The notes under the pieces: generated by a model
The model's input: only the letters and a program-made list of their open reading frames with translations
The model's database searches: none
What the model was told of the DNA's origin: nothing
In this document: one piece after another, positions 1 through 12,900 of the stretch
How the letters are laid out: each line of letters begins with the position of its first letter
Numbering within the stretch: the stretch's first letter is position 1
Program-made: the position numbers and the translations under genes
Assembly: GCF_001039355.2 (NCBI RefSeq)
Contig: NW_019775542.1
Span: forward strand, 260,350 to 324,349
From: Lingula anatina
Taxonomy: Eukaryota > Brachiopoda > Lingulata > Lingulida > Lingulidae
DNA length: 64,000 nt
Reading direction: 5' to 3'

Positions 1-1814
1 GTGATATATTTAGAGAAAATACATAAAAGGTAAAAAGATAAACAGCACAAAGTCATGCAGCAGAAGGTGGGGATAAAATTGTGCACATCAACAGTGCAAG
101 GGAGAAAATCTGTTTATCTTGGATGTCCTATAAGAAAGCAAATGAGCTACATTTGTCAACATATAAAAACACCTATCAAACCATGATTTTACACAGAAAG
201 TTGAGGAAATTCCCACATTAGGCAAAATGATAAAAACAGTTTCTTGCCAGATATCATAGATACAAGGCAATTTATAGTTCTGAATAAACAAATGATTATG
301 TGCTGTTTTACTATAAGACACCAGCAGTAAATAGAATGATCAAGAATGGTAACAAAGTGTTTCAGACAAAGATGAAAAATAAATTAAAATTCAGTATTTG
401 TGACCCAAATGAGAAAATGTCCAAGGACTAACACCTTGAAAATGATACTGCAAAAAAAATACAGGTCAACCATTTCCATGGCTAGTACACAACTAAAATG
501 GGCAAAATAAATAAGATATAAGGGGCACCAATACCTTAAAGGATAAATAAGGACATTGCTTAAAGAAGGTTCCAGTACAATAAAACCCATCTATGATACA
601 TTAAAATGGGGGTCAAATAAAAGAAAAATGATGAATAAACACCTTGAATGATGCCTTATATCTATACATTTTGTGACAAATACATAGTAAAATACACAAT
701 GATAGATGACCTTTATACAATGCAAATAGAAAAGATAAAAGCTCTCAATAGGGAAACCCTATTGCACCACCATATATATTTATATATGCCCTGTGTAAGT
801 GAATATATTAAGACGTGGGGGTGAGGGAAGTTCCAATGAATGTACAGATAATCAACAGAGATGTCAAAATTCACTGATAAAGTAAACATTAATAGTTCTT
901 AAGTCTTAAAACAATCATCACTACTGAAAGCAGTGTGCCAGAAGGTATTTCATTACAGTCATGCAGGTGCTAAACTTCTTTTTGGCAGGATTAAATATAT
1001 ATATGTAACTTTGTATAACAACTGAACATTCCCATGTTTAAAAATATAATGTGACCATGACACTTAAGTCTGCTCAAAAAATTTAAACCTGACAAAAAAA
1101 TCATCAATTTGTAAATTTGAAAACTTACGAGATTCTGACACGTTTCAGTACAGTGTAACATTCTTTTGTGTACAATAAAGACATCCTAAATGTGACATGT
1201 TTTTAGAGATTATGACTCTGAAACATCAGATTATGGCAAGAAAGAAAAATTTCCCTTAATCAAAGAGCCTTGGGCATTTCTTTACATTTATCCAAACACA
1301 TTCTAAAAATATCACACCAATATCTTTTAATCTACCGGGGTCTACAGGAGAAAACTATCACAACAACAATAACATACACACAACAGTAATGGTAATGGCA
1401 AGGAAAAGCCAGCTCCCCTGACATGAACATATATTATTATGACTTGGAAAAAGATGCTTCTTCCAATAAGAAATCTCATTCACAGTTGCCAATCATTCAC
1501 TTGTAAGTACCACGTAAGTCATGAACAGCACTGCTTGTTTAAAAATTATCTTAAAGTCCACTTTTGTTTGTACTTTTTTTTCTATACTATAAAAAATTGC
1601 AACTTGGGCCAAGGTGCCAGAATTAATATTGGGAGCAATATCACAATATGATAAAGGGCTTGAGTGAGTTGCTGTGGTAACATAGATATGCACTTTTCTT
1701 TACAAAAATAGATATTCCTAACAACAATAGATTCCTAAATAAAAAGGTATAGCTCAATCAGAGATATAAAAGACCTGAGGGGGAATTTGCATTCAGAAAG
1801 AAACCCTTGTACTC
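1..1814 (-). other. 3'UTR and downstream flank of gene 1
   Basis: AT-rich sequence with no coding region I can support. The part nearest the stop codon is presumably 3'UTR; if the ATTAAA at 1326 is used the UTR is about 0.5 kb. Short reading frames here have no domain, no splice support and no codon character. Confidence 0.45.
1326..1331 (-). terminator. Candidate poly(A) signal of gene 1 (ATTAAA)
   Basis: The minus strand reads ATTAAA about 485 nt past the stop codon. I saw no AATAAA on the minus strand in 1-1814, so this common variant is the best candidate. Transcript data are lacking. Confidence 0.3.
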
Positions 1815-2905
1815 CTATACGGCAGCACTTTCTAAGGGATCTGTATAATGCAAGTGTATCCTGTTGGCTTCCACAGGCTGCATGTCTGTAATGTCCAAAG
1901 TTGCAGCATTGTTTTCACTGTGACTGACACAGTGCCCATTACTGCTGGGATCAGAAATGTTGGTACTATTCTGATGATGGGACTTCTTGTCTTTCACTAC
2001 ATTCCCATTAGTCAGGGAGGATAAGGAAACATATTTAAACCCCCCACCACCATCCTCCTCTTCCTCTGCTGCCTTTCTTTTAGATCTACTAGTATCTGTC
2101 TTCTTTTTATCCCTGCTTCCACCATTATTACAGGCAATGTCATCTTGGAGATATTCACCCTCCTGTACAGAGTTTCTCTCAGCTTGCGCACTGTTTCTCT
2201 GAAGTACTGCATAATGTACCTCGTCCTGTGGTTTCACTTGTCTGTTCTGCAGCTGCATATATGCTGGTTCACCATTGGGTTGGTGTGCTATTCCATTGCC
2301 CCTCCGTGCTCCTCCCGACACCACTTCAGTGCTGCCATCTACAGGTGAGACAGGCTGCTGGTTGCTATTGGCAATCTCCATGAAAGTTGGTTCCCCTGGC
2401 AATCCAGATATCTAAAAACCAGAGGTGTAAATTGTTTACAGGATTGCTTGCATTTGCAGGTTGTAACTGTTAGAGGTAAAGGCGGTTCCTTTGAAAATGA
2501 GTTTTCTCAAAATAAGCAGATTTTATAAGGACACAAAATGTAGCTCTTGGATTGGATTGAAACTTTATGCAAATAAATATCCACAATCCTACTAAATATG
2601 CACAGATTCTATATGCAAAATTGTAGCCTAGACTATGAATACTTGTTTTTTTTTCCTGGGTGTTACCTTGTGTGATCACAAAGAAAGTAGAACTGTTTTT
2701 AACATAAAAGTACAGAAAAAACTTATCAAATCATAGAGCAGTAAAGTTAAAACAGTTCACTGTAAAGCAATTGTATAACTTTTACAAACATAAAGCATGT
2801 ACATGAAGTAAAATTACCTGTATATTTTCTGTATTGGTATGACTGGCATATCCAGGATTTTCAAATGAAACACTCTCCTTAAACCTGGAGTTATTTCTTT
2901 GTCTC
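1815..2905 (-). CDS. Gene 1 cytoplasmic tail (two exons)
   Basis: Exons 2818-2905 and 1815-2411 encode residues about 1533-1760, ending in TAG at 1815-1817. Visible motifs: FENPGY (NPxY type), a repeated GEPTFMEIAN / GEPAYMQLQN pair, VHYAVLQ (fits the ITIM consensus), FKYVSL, and a basic-acidic stretch (SRSKRKAAEEEED) followed by four glycines. The tail has no catalytic domain and is rich in Gln, Asn and Ser. It is likely a tyrosine-phosphorylated docking tail; SH2 or PTB partners are inferred from motifs only. Confidence 0.87.
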
Positions 2906-5900
2906 CTAAAATCAGTACAATATTTGAAATTAAGAATCTTGAGGTATTTCACATACAAATATTATAATCTGAGAAGGAAAAAACATCTTTAATATCAATA
3001 ATAATAATACTAATAATAATAATAAAATTCCTAGGTTCACAAAGTGTCAGTTCTTTCCAAATTTTGATGTATATCATTTTAATTTTGGTGACTGTATAAA
3101 AAGTTATAGAGAATAAAAAATGTATAATACTCTATAAAACTTTTCATTGTCTGTATTACCTATAAAAGAAATACATAATGCCAACAGCAGCAATGGCAAG
3201 TAAGAGTAGTGGGACTAAAACTCCGAGTGCTATGCCCACACCATTCACACCAGACTGACCACTGGACACTCCTCCTGCTTGACCTGCAAGTCAACAAAGT
3301 AGTATTTATTACACACAAATTGCTCATTAGCTATCACAAATTAAAAAAAAAATCCTTTATTATCATTTTTTCTAAAAGTGATTTTTAGTCAATGCTGAAT
3401 TACTTTTTGTTTGGATAGACCATAAAGTAATCAGAAAATAAGTCTTTAAAAATCCACCTGGCTTCTTTTACCACAAAATGAATGAGAATAAAATTATGTT
3501 ATAAACTAGCATCCCTTACCTTTTGTTTGAACAGTCAATAAATTTGACTCTGAACTGGAGCCATATGTATTCTCTGCAGCCACCCTAAACTCGTAAGTCG
3601 TTCCAGACTTCAAGTTTTTCAGCTTTAGGTAAGTAAGTTTGGTGGCATTCTGAAGAAAAAGAAAGGATGCTTTAACCCTCTCTTGCTTTTTAATGCATAT
3701 ATCTTCATTTATTAAAGAAATATATTAATTGTGCCCTGTGAATTTATAATCACACAGCAAATCTTGTGTTTTATTCTCCATAACATACTCCTTGAGATTA
3801 ACCTAAATACAAAAGTGCAATTTAAAATTCTTTAGGTAAAATGCGAACACTATGCTAGTTGCCTCCATGCTAAATCACATCATTAAGCTTAAAATTGGAT
3901 TCAAAAACCAGTTTTGTAATTTCTACAGCTTTGCTACACTTGAACACCAATTTTATTTACACTTTTAGGAAAAAACAGAGTAAAATGATATACATACATG
4001 ATAGTGCCGTGTGTTCCCAACTTCATAGTATTTCACATGATACAGGAGCGGTCCCTTTGTATTGGCCAAGGGTAAATCCCACAGCAGGTGCACCTCTGTG
4101 AACCCCACAAAATTTGTGCGCAGATTGCGAGGTGGAAATGGGACTGGAAAAGCCATAGAAATGTTCACATGCTATATGCAAAATATATACTATATATATA
4201 ATTTATTGATTTACATGTGGCAATCAACTTTCTTTAAATATCGTATTTGGATTTCAAGCGTAAATTATGAAACTGACTTTGTAATACATTTTGGAACTAA
4301 ACATTTCAAACATATATATCAATCAATTACAGTTACCAAGTTACTGTTCAACTTAATCCAAATTTACACAACACAATATTTCAATATTTTTATGAAACAG
4401 CTTACATGACGCTCTTTATATTAAAGAAATAACCAAATACAATATGTCTAGCTACCTCGTGAATGTGTACTGGTGCTTGATATGTCCACTGTGATTCTGT
4501 TTGATGGCTGACTCTGGCCATGATGATTCCATGCCACTACATATATCTCATAGGTACTATTTTCTGTGAGATTGGCAAAAGGGATGTCGACTGACAATAG
4601 TCCAACAGCCTTAAAGACAAAAAACATTTCACTTACAGTTTGATTTAGAGAAACAGCTGATTTTCACAATTGCAATGTAAAACTAAAAGCACATGATAAG
4701 ACAACAAATTGCATTAAATATCACATAATCACTTTTCTCTGTTTGGAGATGGTATGGTAGTAGATGGAGATGGTAGTAGATTAATATAAGAAAATAATTC
4801 AAGGGAAATAAATCTGCCATTTTTCATCACATTATTTTTTATTAATTGTAACAGAATTAAAAACTGACTAGATTCATAGCAGCTTTCTCTCTTTTTTACT
4901 ATTCAGTCGATAATAACACAATACGTAAACATAAAACTTATGGCTGAGAGCTACACCTACCACATCCAGAGTCTTAAATGCAGAATTGTCCTTTGTCTTG
5001 GGCCTGTAGAACACTATGTACTTTTGAATCTTAAAATAGTTTTTGTTTGGTGCGTCCCACATGACAGACACATGGTTCATGGTGTTCAGGTAACGGACAT
5101 CTAGTGGTGCTGATGGAATTAGATCTAAGGAGAAAAAAAATCAGTTATATCAAGTTTTCTTAATGATATCTATTATTATTATTATTATTTGAATTAAATA
5201 GGACAGGTCAAAACAATGTTGGGTAGAGGGATGTTGTTATGGTTCTATGCTCCTCAAGTAGTGGCACAAAAGTGTCCACAGAGCTGACAAAATAACACTA
5301 GCTCATTAAGCCATTGTTTATAGATTCGTAGGCTCAAGGCAGCACTCAGTGAGAGAGCTGAACATCTCTTTTCTGCAATCAGTAATCTCATTTCTACCAT
5401 CAGTTTCTGTACAAATGGTTCATTAACACAACTGCATTTAACTTCATCATCCAATTTTGTGTAATACATTAAAACAAATAGGGAAATTTTGACATAATTA
5501 CAACCATAAAAGAAATACAAAAATGCAAATTTGCATATAGTTCATGAACGTGTACTGTACATATAAGGTTCAAAATAAACCCACCTCTCCCTGATTCCAG
5601 ACAGTTAACAATTGTGCCTATATATGGCACACAAGGGTCACTGGAGAAATTTGTGGATGCTATACCCTTACAGGCATTATGACATGTCTCTGGGACGCCA
5701 GCCTCACGACAGCACTTTTCATGATCACGACCATCTACAATCATAATATATACATAAATTAAAGTGCACATCATATGAATTATGACAAGTAGTAGTGGTT
5801 TAAATTTGGTTGAGCGTATTAAACATTTGAGAAAATAAAATATTTCAAAACAGAGTTTTTTTTTTTACAACATTGGTACCATTATATATAAGCATAATAT

Positions 5901-8900
5901 ATAAACAAAGCAAAAGAAAGGGGGAAAACAAGGTAGTAAAACCCCATGTATGTGGCAGGCCTTACCAGGTAATGGTAAAAAAGGACTTGTTTCATTAGTG
6001 AAATCATTTCCTTTCTTTCAGATTCAAGAATAACTTCATTCATAAATAAAGATATTTAAATTACTTAATCTTTTCAAAGGAGGGAAAATTGTGAATTTTA
6101 CTGAGACCGTATTTTTTAAGACATTAACTCTTGAACTCCTATTGAATGGTAGCAACAAAACTGAAATTTGTATTTCTATTCTATAAAGTAAAAGCACCAC
6201 AATTTCTACATTTAAAACATTTTCATGATTCCAAATTTCATATTTGATAATGTTCCCATTGAAATGATTAAGCAATTACTGTAACCCTACCTGCTGCACA
6301 AGCCAGGAGTTTTGGGGCTTCACTTAGGCACTGGAACCGCGTCCTGGCACTGTTGACTAGGAAGGCATCCAAATCAATGTCAAAGGAGCATCCCACCTGA
6401 CACCTCTCTGACACCCCCTGGCTACGGCAACATTCTACAAATACAACATAACAGAGTGCTGTACCATTATTGTGGTAGAGATAGACATTGTTCAGCATCA
6501 TGATGATAACACTTCTATCAAATCTTAACTGGATAGATTCAAATAAAAGGTGCAGCTGATCATGAAGTAAAAAAAAATTGGGCACTATGGGATAAATTTA
6601 CACTGGACATTGGTCAAAAGACATTTCTTGTCATCCTTTAACTATCTCTACATCAATTATCAAGCAAAGCTGACTTTATTGCTCCGTGATAAAATGTAAT
6701 GTTACTTATAATTACCTTTCACGGTTGCCATGGGTCTTGTTGCTGGTGGAATCCCCGAGGTTGGGGAGGTAGTAGTACTAACATCCTGGGGATCTGTGGA
6801 GAAATAGTTTTTGAATGAGCTTGGGTAGTGTATAATCACGAAACATAAGCCAGAAACATACTAATATTTCAACTTTATTTTTAATCAAGTCCATTGGATG
6901 AGGAGTTATGGCATATTGACAAAATAACCTAATATTATTAATTTGATATTTTCATCTGCAGCATCATTTATCAATGTGTACGCTCACATGTACTCCCTAA
7001 TGTCCAAAGTTATCAATGTGAAAACTTATAATCATGTAGCTTAATGTTATATGACCAAAACACTCATCAAAGAAATAAAAAGCTGTACCCACCCACCAAC
7101 AAGTGTATATCTTATATTTTATCTACTCACCATACAATGTGATTGTTCTACTGATATTACCCAACGAGTTCTCCCCAATACACTCATATCTTCCCAAGTC
7201 ATCCTCAACAATGTATCTGAATACCAAATACACCTCTGTCAGCCCTAGACTGGCATTCCTGTTCATCCCCATCAAAACCCGTCTGTTAGAGATGAGCACA
7301 GAATTGTGCTTCCAATACCCTGCTGTGATGTTCCCACCAAACCAACAGTGGATGTAGACGTTGACAGAATAGCTGGGGATGACAGCTAGTCTTCCAGGGG
7401 TGCCATTTTCTATGGTGGGCTGATCTGTGGTGAAAAAAAAAAATGAATTTGAGATTTAGATTATTGAAGTAATAATATCATATTTCATCCAGAAAATTCG
7501 ACAAAATAGCTGTGATATCCTACGATTAAAATATTTAAAAAGAGCAATTTATCATGAAATTATGTTACAAAGATGAAAAATTGCTTAAATTGCATTGATA
7601 AAAGTAAATAAATTGATAATTGATAAATGCCAGATGCCAACAACTAAAAAGATTAAATAAAAATTCAAGAACATTGGCAATTCAATCAATTCTATATTTA
7701 AATATTTTCATTACTTACATAGCACCCACACATCCACTGTCTCGGTTGCTTCTTCACCAATCCCATTGTTGGCGTGACACATGTATTCCCCTTGCTGGCG
7801 GCGGGTTATGTTATTATTGGTGTATATAGAGTCTTTGCTGAGTATTTTGCCATTGCGGGTCCAGAAAATGTGGATAGGCTGCGTTCCTCTGGCCTCACAG
7901 CGTAATGTCACACTACCGCCCTCTCTTGGCACCCGGCCAGTTACAACCTCCGCCATCACAATGTACGCTGCGACTGGAAACAAAGATTGCTTGCTATGTC
8001 AACATGGTACATTCTTCATTTTCACTAATATGTACAACTGGTTTTCAATCATACCTATTTCCCGTAATTAGGAAAATTGGGCAAAAAGAACAAGGTCTTT
8101 ACTAACCAAAAATCAATAAACCTACATATACACATTTTTGTTTGGCACTCATGTCTTTAATGAATTGCTTACTAGTCAGGTGTGAGATAAAAATATTTCC
8201 AAGGCTTACTTCTATATTCTGTGGTAGCAGTAATAACAGGTGTGGGAGTGCTGGCACCATGGTCATTGAGTGCTACTAGATACACCTCATATGTCTTCCC
8301 TGCCTCAACATCAGTCAGTGTCACTGGGCTGGTTATATTCTGTATGAGGAAAAAAATTATGAATTTTACAGAAAATCTATTTTTCAGTCATAATTTCTTA
8401 AATTAGAACATTCCCATTGAGGGGTAGCAACAAAACTGAAAAGCATGCTACTCTATAGTTCTGTTCTATGCAGTAAAGAGACCACAAATGATTCTAAAAG
8501 CCATTACTGTATCTAAGACAAATAAAACTAGCTCCTTGACAAACTTACTTTCATAATTTTGGTCACCTCATCCTCTCTGGCTCTCCTATAGTAGAGGTCA
8601 TACCTAGCATTGTCTCTGTTGATCAGTGGAGGCAGCCAGGACATCTCCAGGAAAGTGGGCCCCTGGGAAGTGATACGGAACCTCCGCGGTGGGGATGGGA
8701 AAGATGCTGCAGGGCAGAAAGATAAGGGTTAACAGGCAAATTTATTGTATGACATATATCAGATTACTCAAACTTTTTCTTCAAGTACTATAATTATATT
8801 TTAAAATGTAGTAAGTCCTTGTAATTTATTCCTGATAAATCAAGTTTTTGAAGTCTTTCTACAAAGATTTATAAACATATAAACATGAACAGTGCTTAAA

Positions 8901-9868
8901 GTAACAAGCCTTAATTTGGATATTATTCTGTCTTTATATTATCATATTAACTTTAACAATAGGGGGAGGATACTCATAAATCAGCACCATGTGACAGCAG
9001 AATCCACAATACAGAGAAAGATATTCCATGTAAATAAACAACTATGAAACTATTGTATCTGTTTGCAGTTCAAGCAGCATACCAAGGCCTTCTTTAATGC
9101 AGCTCATGATTGGAGCAAAATAGAGTGGACAGACCAGTTCTGCCACCAGTCCTCCTCTGGAGACATCCTCCCCGCGGCACACACCCAGACACATGCCTGG
9201 GACATTCCGCCTCCTGCAACATGGCTCATTCTGATGGTCTTCTGCAGAATAATAAAATGAATTTTTAGAACTTAATTCAAATAACATTCAAATTGATAAT
9301 TTCATTTATAGTAGGTGACAAGTCCATTGCTCATGTCAAATTAGAAATGACTTAAGGACCATTGTCTAAGGCTGGTCAAATTTGATTGTGCAAAAATTAA
9401 ACATAATAACTTTTTGCAAAGTTTTTAAAATTTTTGACAACAAAACTGGGTGAATTAGGGGTAAAGAATTCTCTGAGATTATCGGACTTCTTTGGGTTAT
9501 TTTCCTTTTTGTTTTGCATAATACTTTAAAATAACTTGAACTAAGAAAAAAAAAAAAGAAAAGAAAATTGGAATTGTTAGTACTTACTTCCTCTGCAGGC
9601 AAACACCTTGAGGATATCATTGACACAGGTAGCAGGCACCTCGGCATCGGGGTGTGTGAAATAACAATATGGCTGACAAGATGGACTCACGTTTAGATTA
9701 ACACAGCAGTCTGAAATAAGAATGTGATAACTTTGAAATCAACTCTCAAAACTATGCAGTTCTATCATTAAAGCATTAATTCCAACAAAAGAAGAGCACC
9801 ACTATTTATTCATAGCAACACTTTTCTCTGTAAATATAATCAAAGTATAATTTTTCAAAATGTGATAC

Positions 9869-9962
<94 letters not shown>

Positions 9963-12900
9963 GCATGTGCTGTTAATATTTTAAAACCTTATTCTGTCAG
10001 TGACAATTTTTTCCTTACAATATTCTACTTACCAGTGTCATTCCTCACAAATGTTCCATTAGGAGCTGGTGTTGTGGGCACTTCTTAAAAAACCATACAA
10101 TATATAGGTAAATAGATCTTTACTTTAATTCTGACATGGTGTTAGTGGTACTATAAAAATAAGTATTACATCACTCAAACAGCAAATGTATTTCAAATGG
10201 CACGTGAGAGGCAATTCAAATAGTCCAAAAGTTCAATTTATTTATGCTATGTAAGATAAGCCTTTATTTTCTGTTGTTCAACTGACTTCTTCAGCAGTAA
10301 CGACGGATTTGATAGGTGTATTATATTAGCAAATTGATAATTACCTTCAATCACACTAGAACTAAATGGTCTTACCTTCTGCAGCAGTCCAGATGGAAAT
10401 CTTTGGACTTGGTAAACTTGAACCATTCTGATTGAATGCCACCACTTGTATCTCATACTGTGTATCAGGCTCTAGATTTGGAATATTATACCTGGTCTCT
10501 GTGGTATTCACCTAAAATATATCGACTGCTATAAAGCAACTGATCCAAGATTCTTGCAATGTCCTGAATATTCTTTATTATAGGAAAAAATCTGTAAATT
10601 CTAAACTCACATTTGTCAATTCAATTTTTTAATTTATCTCATAGCCATTGGGCTTTCTCTTTGCTTTTGACCAAAAAAATCTCTTTCAATTTCTTCACAA
10701 AGTTGAAAATCTGATAACCATGCACATCCTGGACACCTCATTCCATACACTATATGGCTTACCTCATTCCAGGCAAGCTGTTCTGTAGTGACCTTCCTAT
10801 GCTGTACAGAGTACCACTCCACTCTGTGTCCAGATGATGTTCTGTTAGGAGCATCCCAGTCCAGAGAGGCAGTGTGTGTGGTCACGTTGTACACTGTGAA
10901 GTTGGTGGGGGATGATGGGAAGGAATCTAAAAAGAATAGAGGATTTTTTTATTTAACGAACAAAGTAAAAAGTATATTTGGGGAAAATGTAGAGCATGAA
11001 CTTGCTTTGGGAAAACATGTTTTGCCCATGAATATTTGCAAAAACTTAGCGACAGTTAAAAAAACATTTCTATTTCATTTTCATTTATTGCAGTTTGAAA
11101 CAGTCTAGGTTAAAAAATCATTTTTGGTAACAAATTGGTGTCTAAATAATCAAACTCCTCAGGAATGTAGTACACACTTTGACCTTATCAACAAATACTT
11201 GTAAATCACTACTTTCTGTACTGCAACCCAGAAAAACTTACCAACTCCTTGCTTCATGCACTTGATGATGTCCTGGCTGTCAACAATACAAGTGACATGG
11301 CTCCACTCAAGTGAAAAGCTCTGGTTATAACCCAGGGCACACAGTGGTTGACAGCTCTCCTGGAGTACTATGTTTTCACAGCATGGTCGATGGTTGCGCT
11401 GATCTGAACAAAATTTTTAAAAAATTAAAAATAAATAAATAAATAAATAAATAAACATCAGAAATAAGGTAGTGATGGCTACAATAATCATTTCTCCTCT
11501 TATCATTTAACAGTTTAAGATAGTAAATAACCCACTTTAGCTTATCCTCCTTATATACAACTTAAAAAATTAAAACAAATCTCAACAATTTGTGAGATAA
11601 ACCAGTTTTGTTACACACACACATGTACGCAAACTAAACGATTTACATCATATCATAATGAGATCCATCTTGAACAAAAAAATCCTTCAAGCAACAAAGA
11701 AAACCAACAGCACTCTTTTACCTGCTCCGCAAGCCAATATGGTGGTCAGCTGGGTGATACACAGAGCATAGGTTGCCAGGCTCTCCATCCCAACCTCTAT
11801 GTCATTACGCAACTCATAGGTACACAATGGTAGACAGAAACTGGGCACATTCCGCTTAATGCAACACTCTAAATATACATAAATAAATAGCAAATATAAC
11901 ATAAAGATGAAAACATAAGGCCAAGATAATTTTGATGTAATTGTACTGATCTTTTAACCTTAGATTGAAATAAGTCATAAATTTTAATACCAAAACAGAG
12001 GCTTTCAGTGTGTACTATTTAAGGTATAAAACATTTCGTTTGTTAAATTATTTCTTGGGTAACATTTCTAACACCTTCAGTCTTACCTGTCCAGTTATGA
12101 GGCTGTGGGGGAGGCAACACTGTTGGCTGAGTTGTCGGCTCTGTAACCAGATAGAGAATATGTGTAACAGTTTTATTATTTAATTCTAAGGGGTTTCAAT
12201 ATTAATAGCAATATTAATGCAGATAAGAATATTTATCAATAATCAGCAATTAAGCCAGTCACATTTTTCATTTAGTAATATAAAAAAAAGTTGCACAAAA
12301 TTCTGTTACTAAGTTCAAGTTCTGATGACATGACCATAACTACGTCAAAGACCTCATAAATAAGGAAATCAAGCACCTACCTGGGGGTGGGTAAGTCATA
12401 AATACTAGCTCACTGGAGGGTATACTGGAACCATTCTGCCCCCTGGCGACCATATAGACTTCATACAGGGTGTTGGGAACCAGGGGAGGGAGAAGAGCCT
12501 GTCTTGCCGTCGAACTAGCTTGGATCTGAAATGTGCAGAATAAGTTGATGGTTAGCATGTTCTTTTACTTTGTCTCTGGGATATATTGCAAGTTTAAATT
12601 AAAATTATTTCAAAAACATTTTCCTTTTTTTTTATGAAACATAGAATAAAATACATATTTCCCATTTAATATTTAACCAGGATCAATGGTTCAGTAATTT
12701 CAGTAATAAATTAACCACAAGATGAAACATGTTTTTTTCTCCAAGCAATAATGTGAAATCACTATAGTGGAAAAAGCTGTCTACTTCAAACAGCTTGGTG
12801 GTTAAATTTCTGCAACTTCATCAAACATCCATCCTTTCTACATTAAACCACTTATCAAAGACTAATATTCAACCTCAGTTTTATTTCCTCCTGATGTCTT

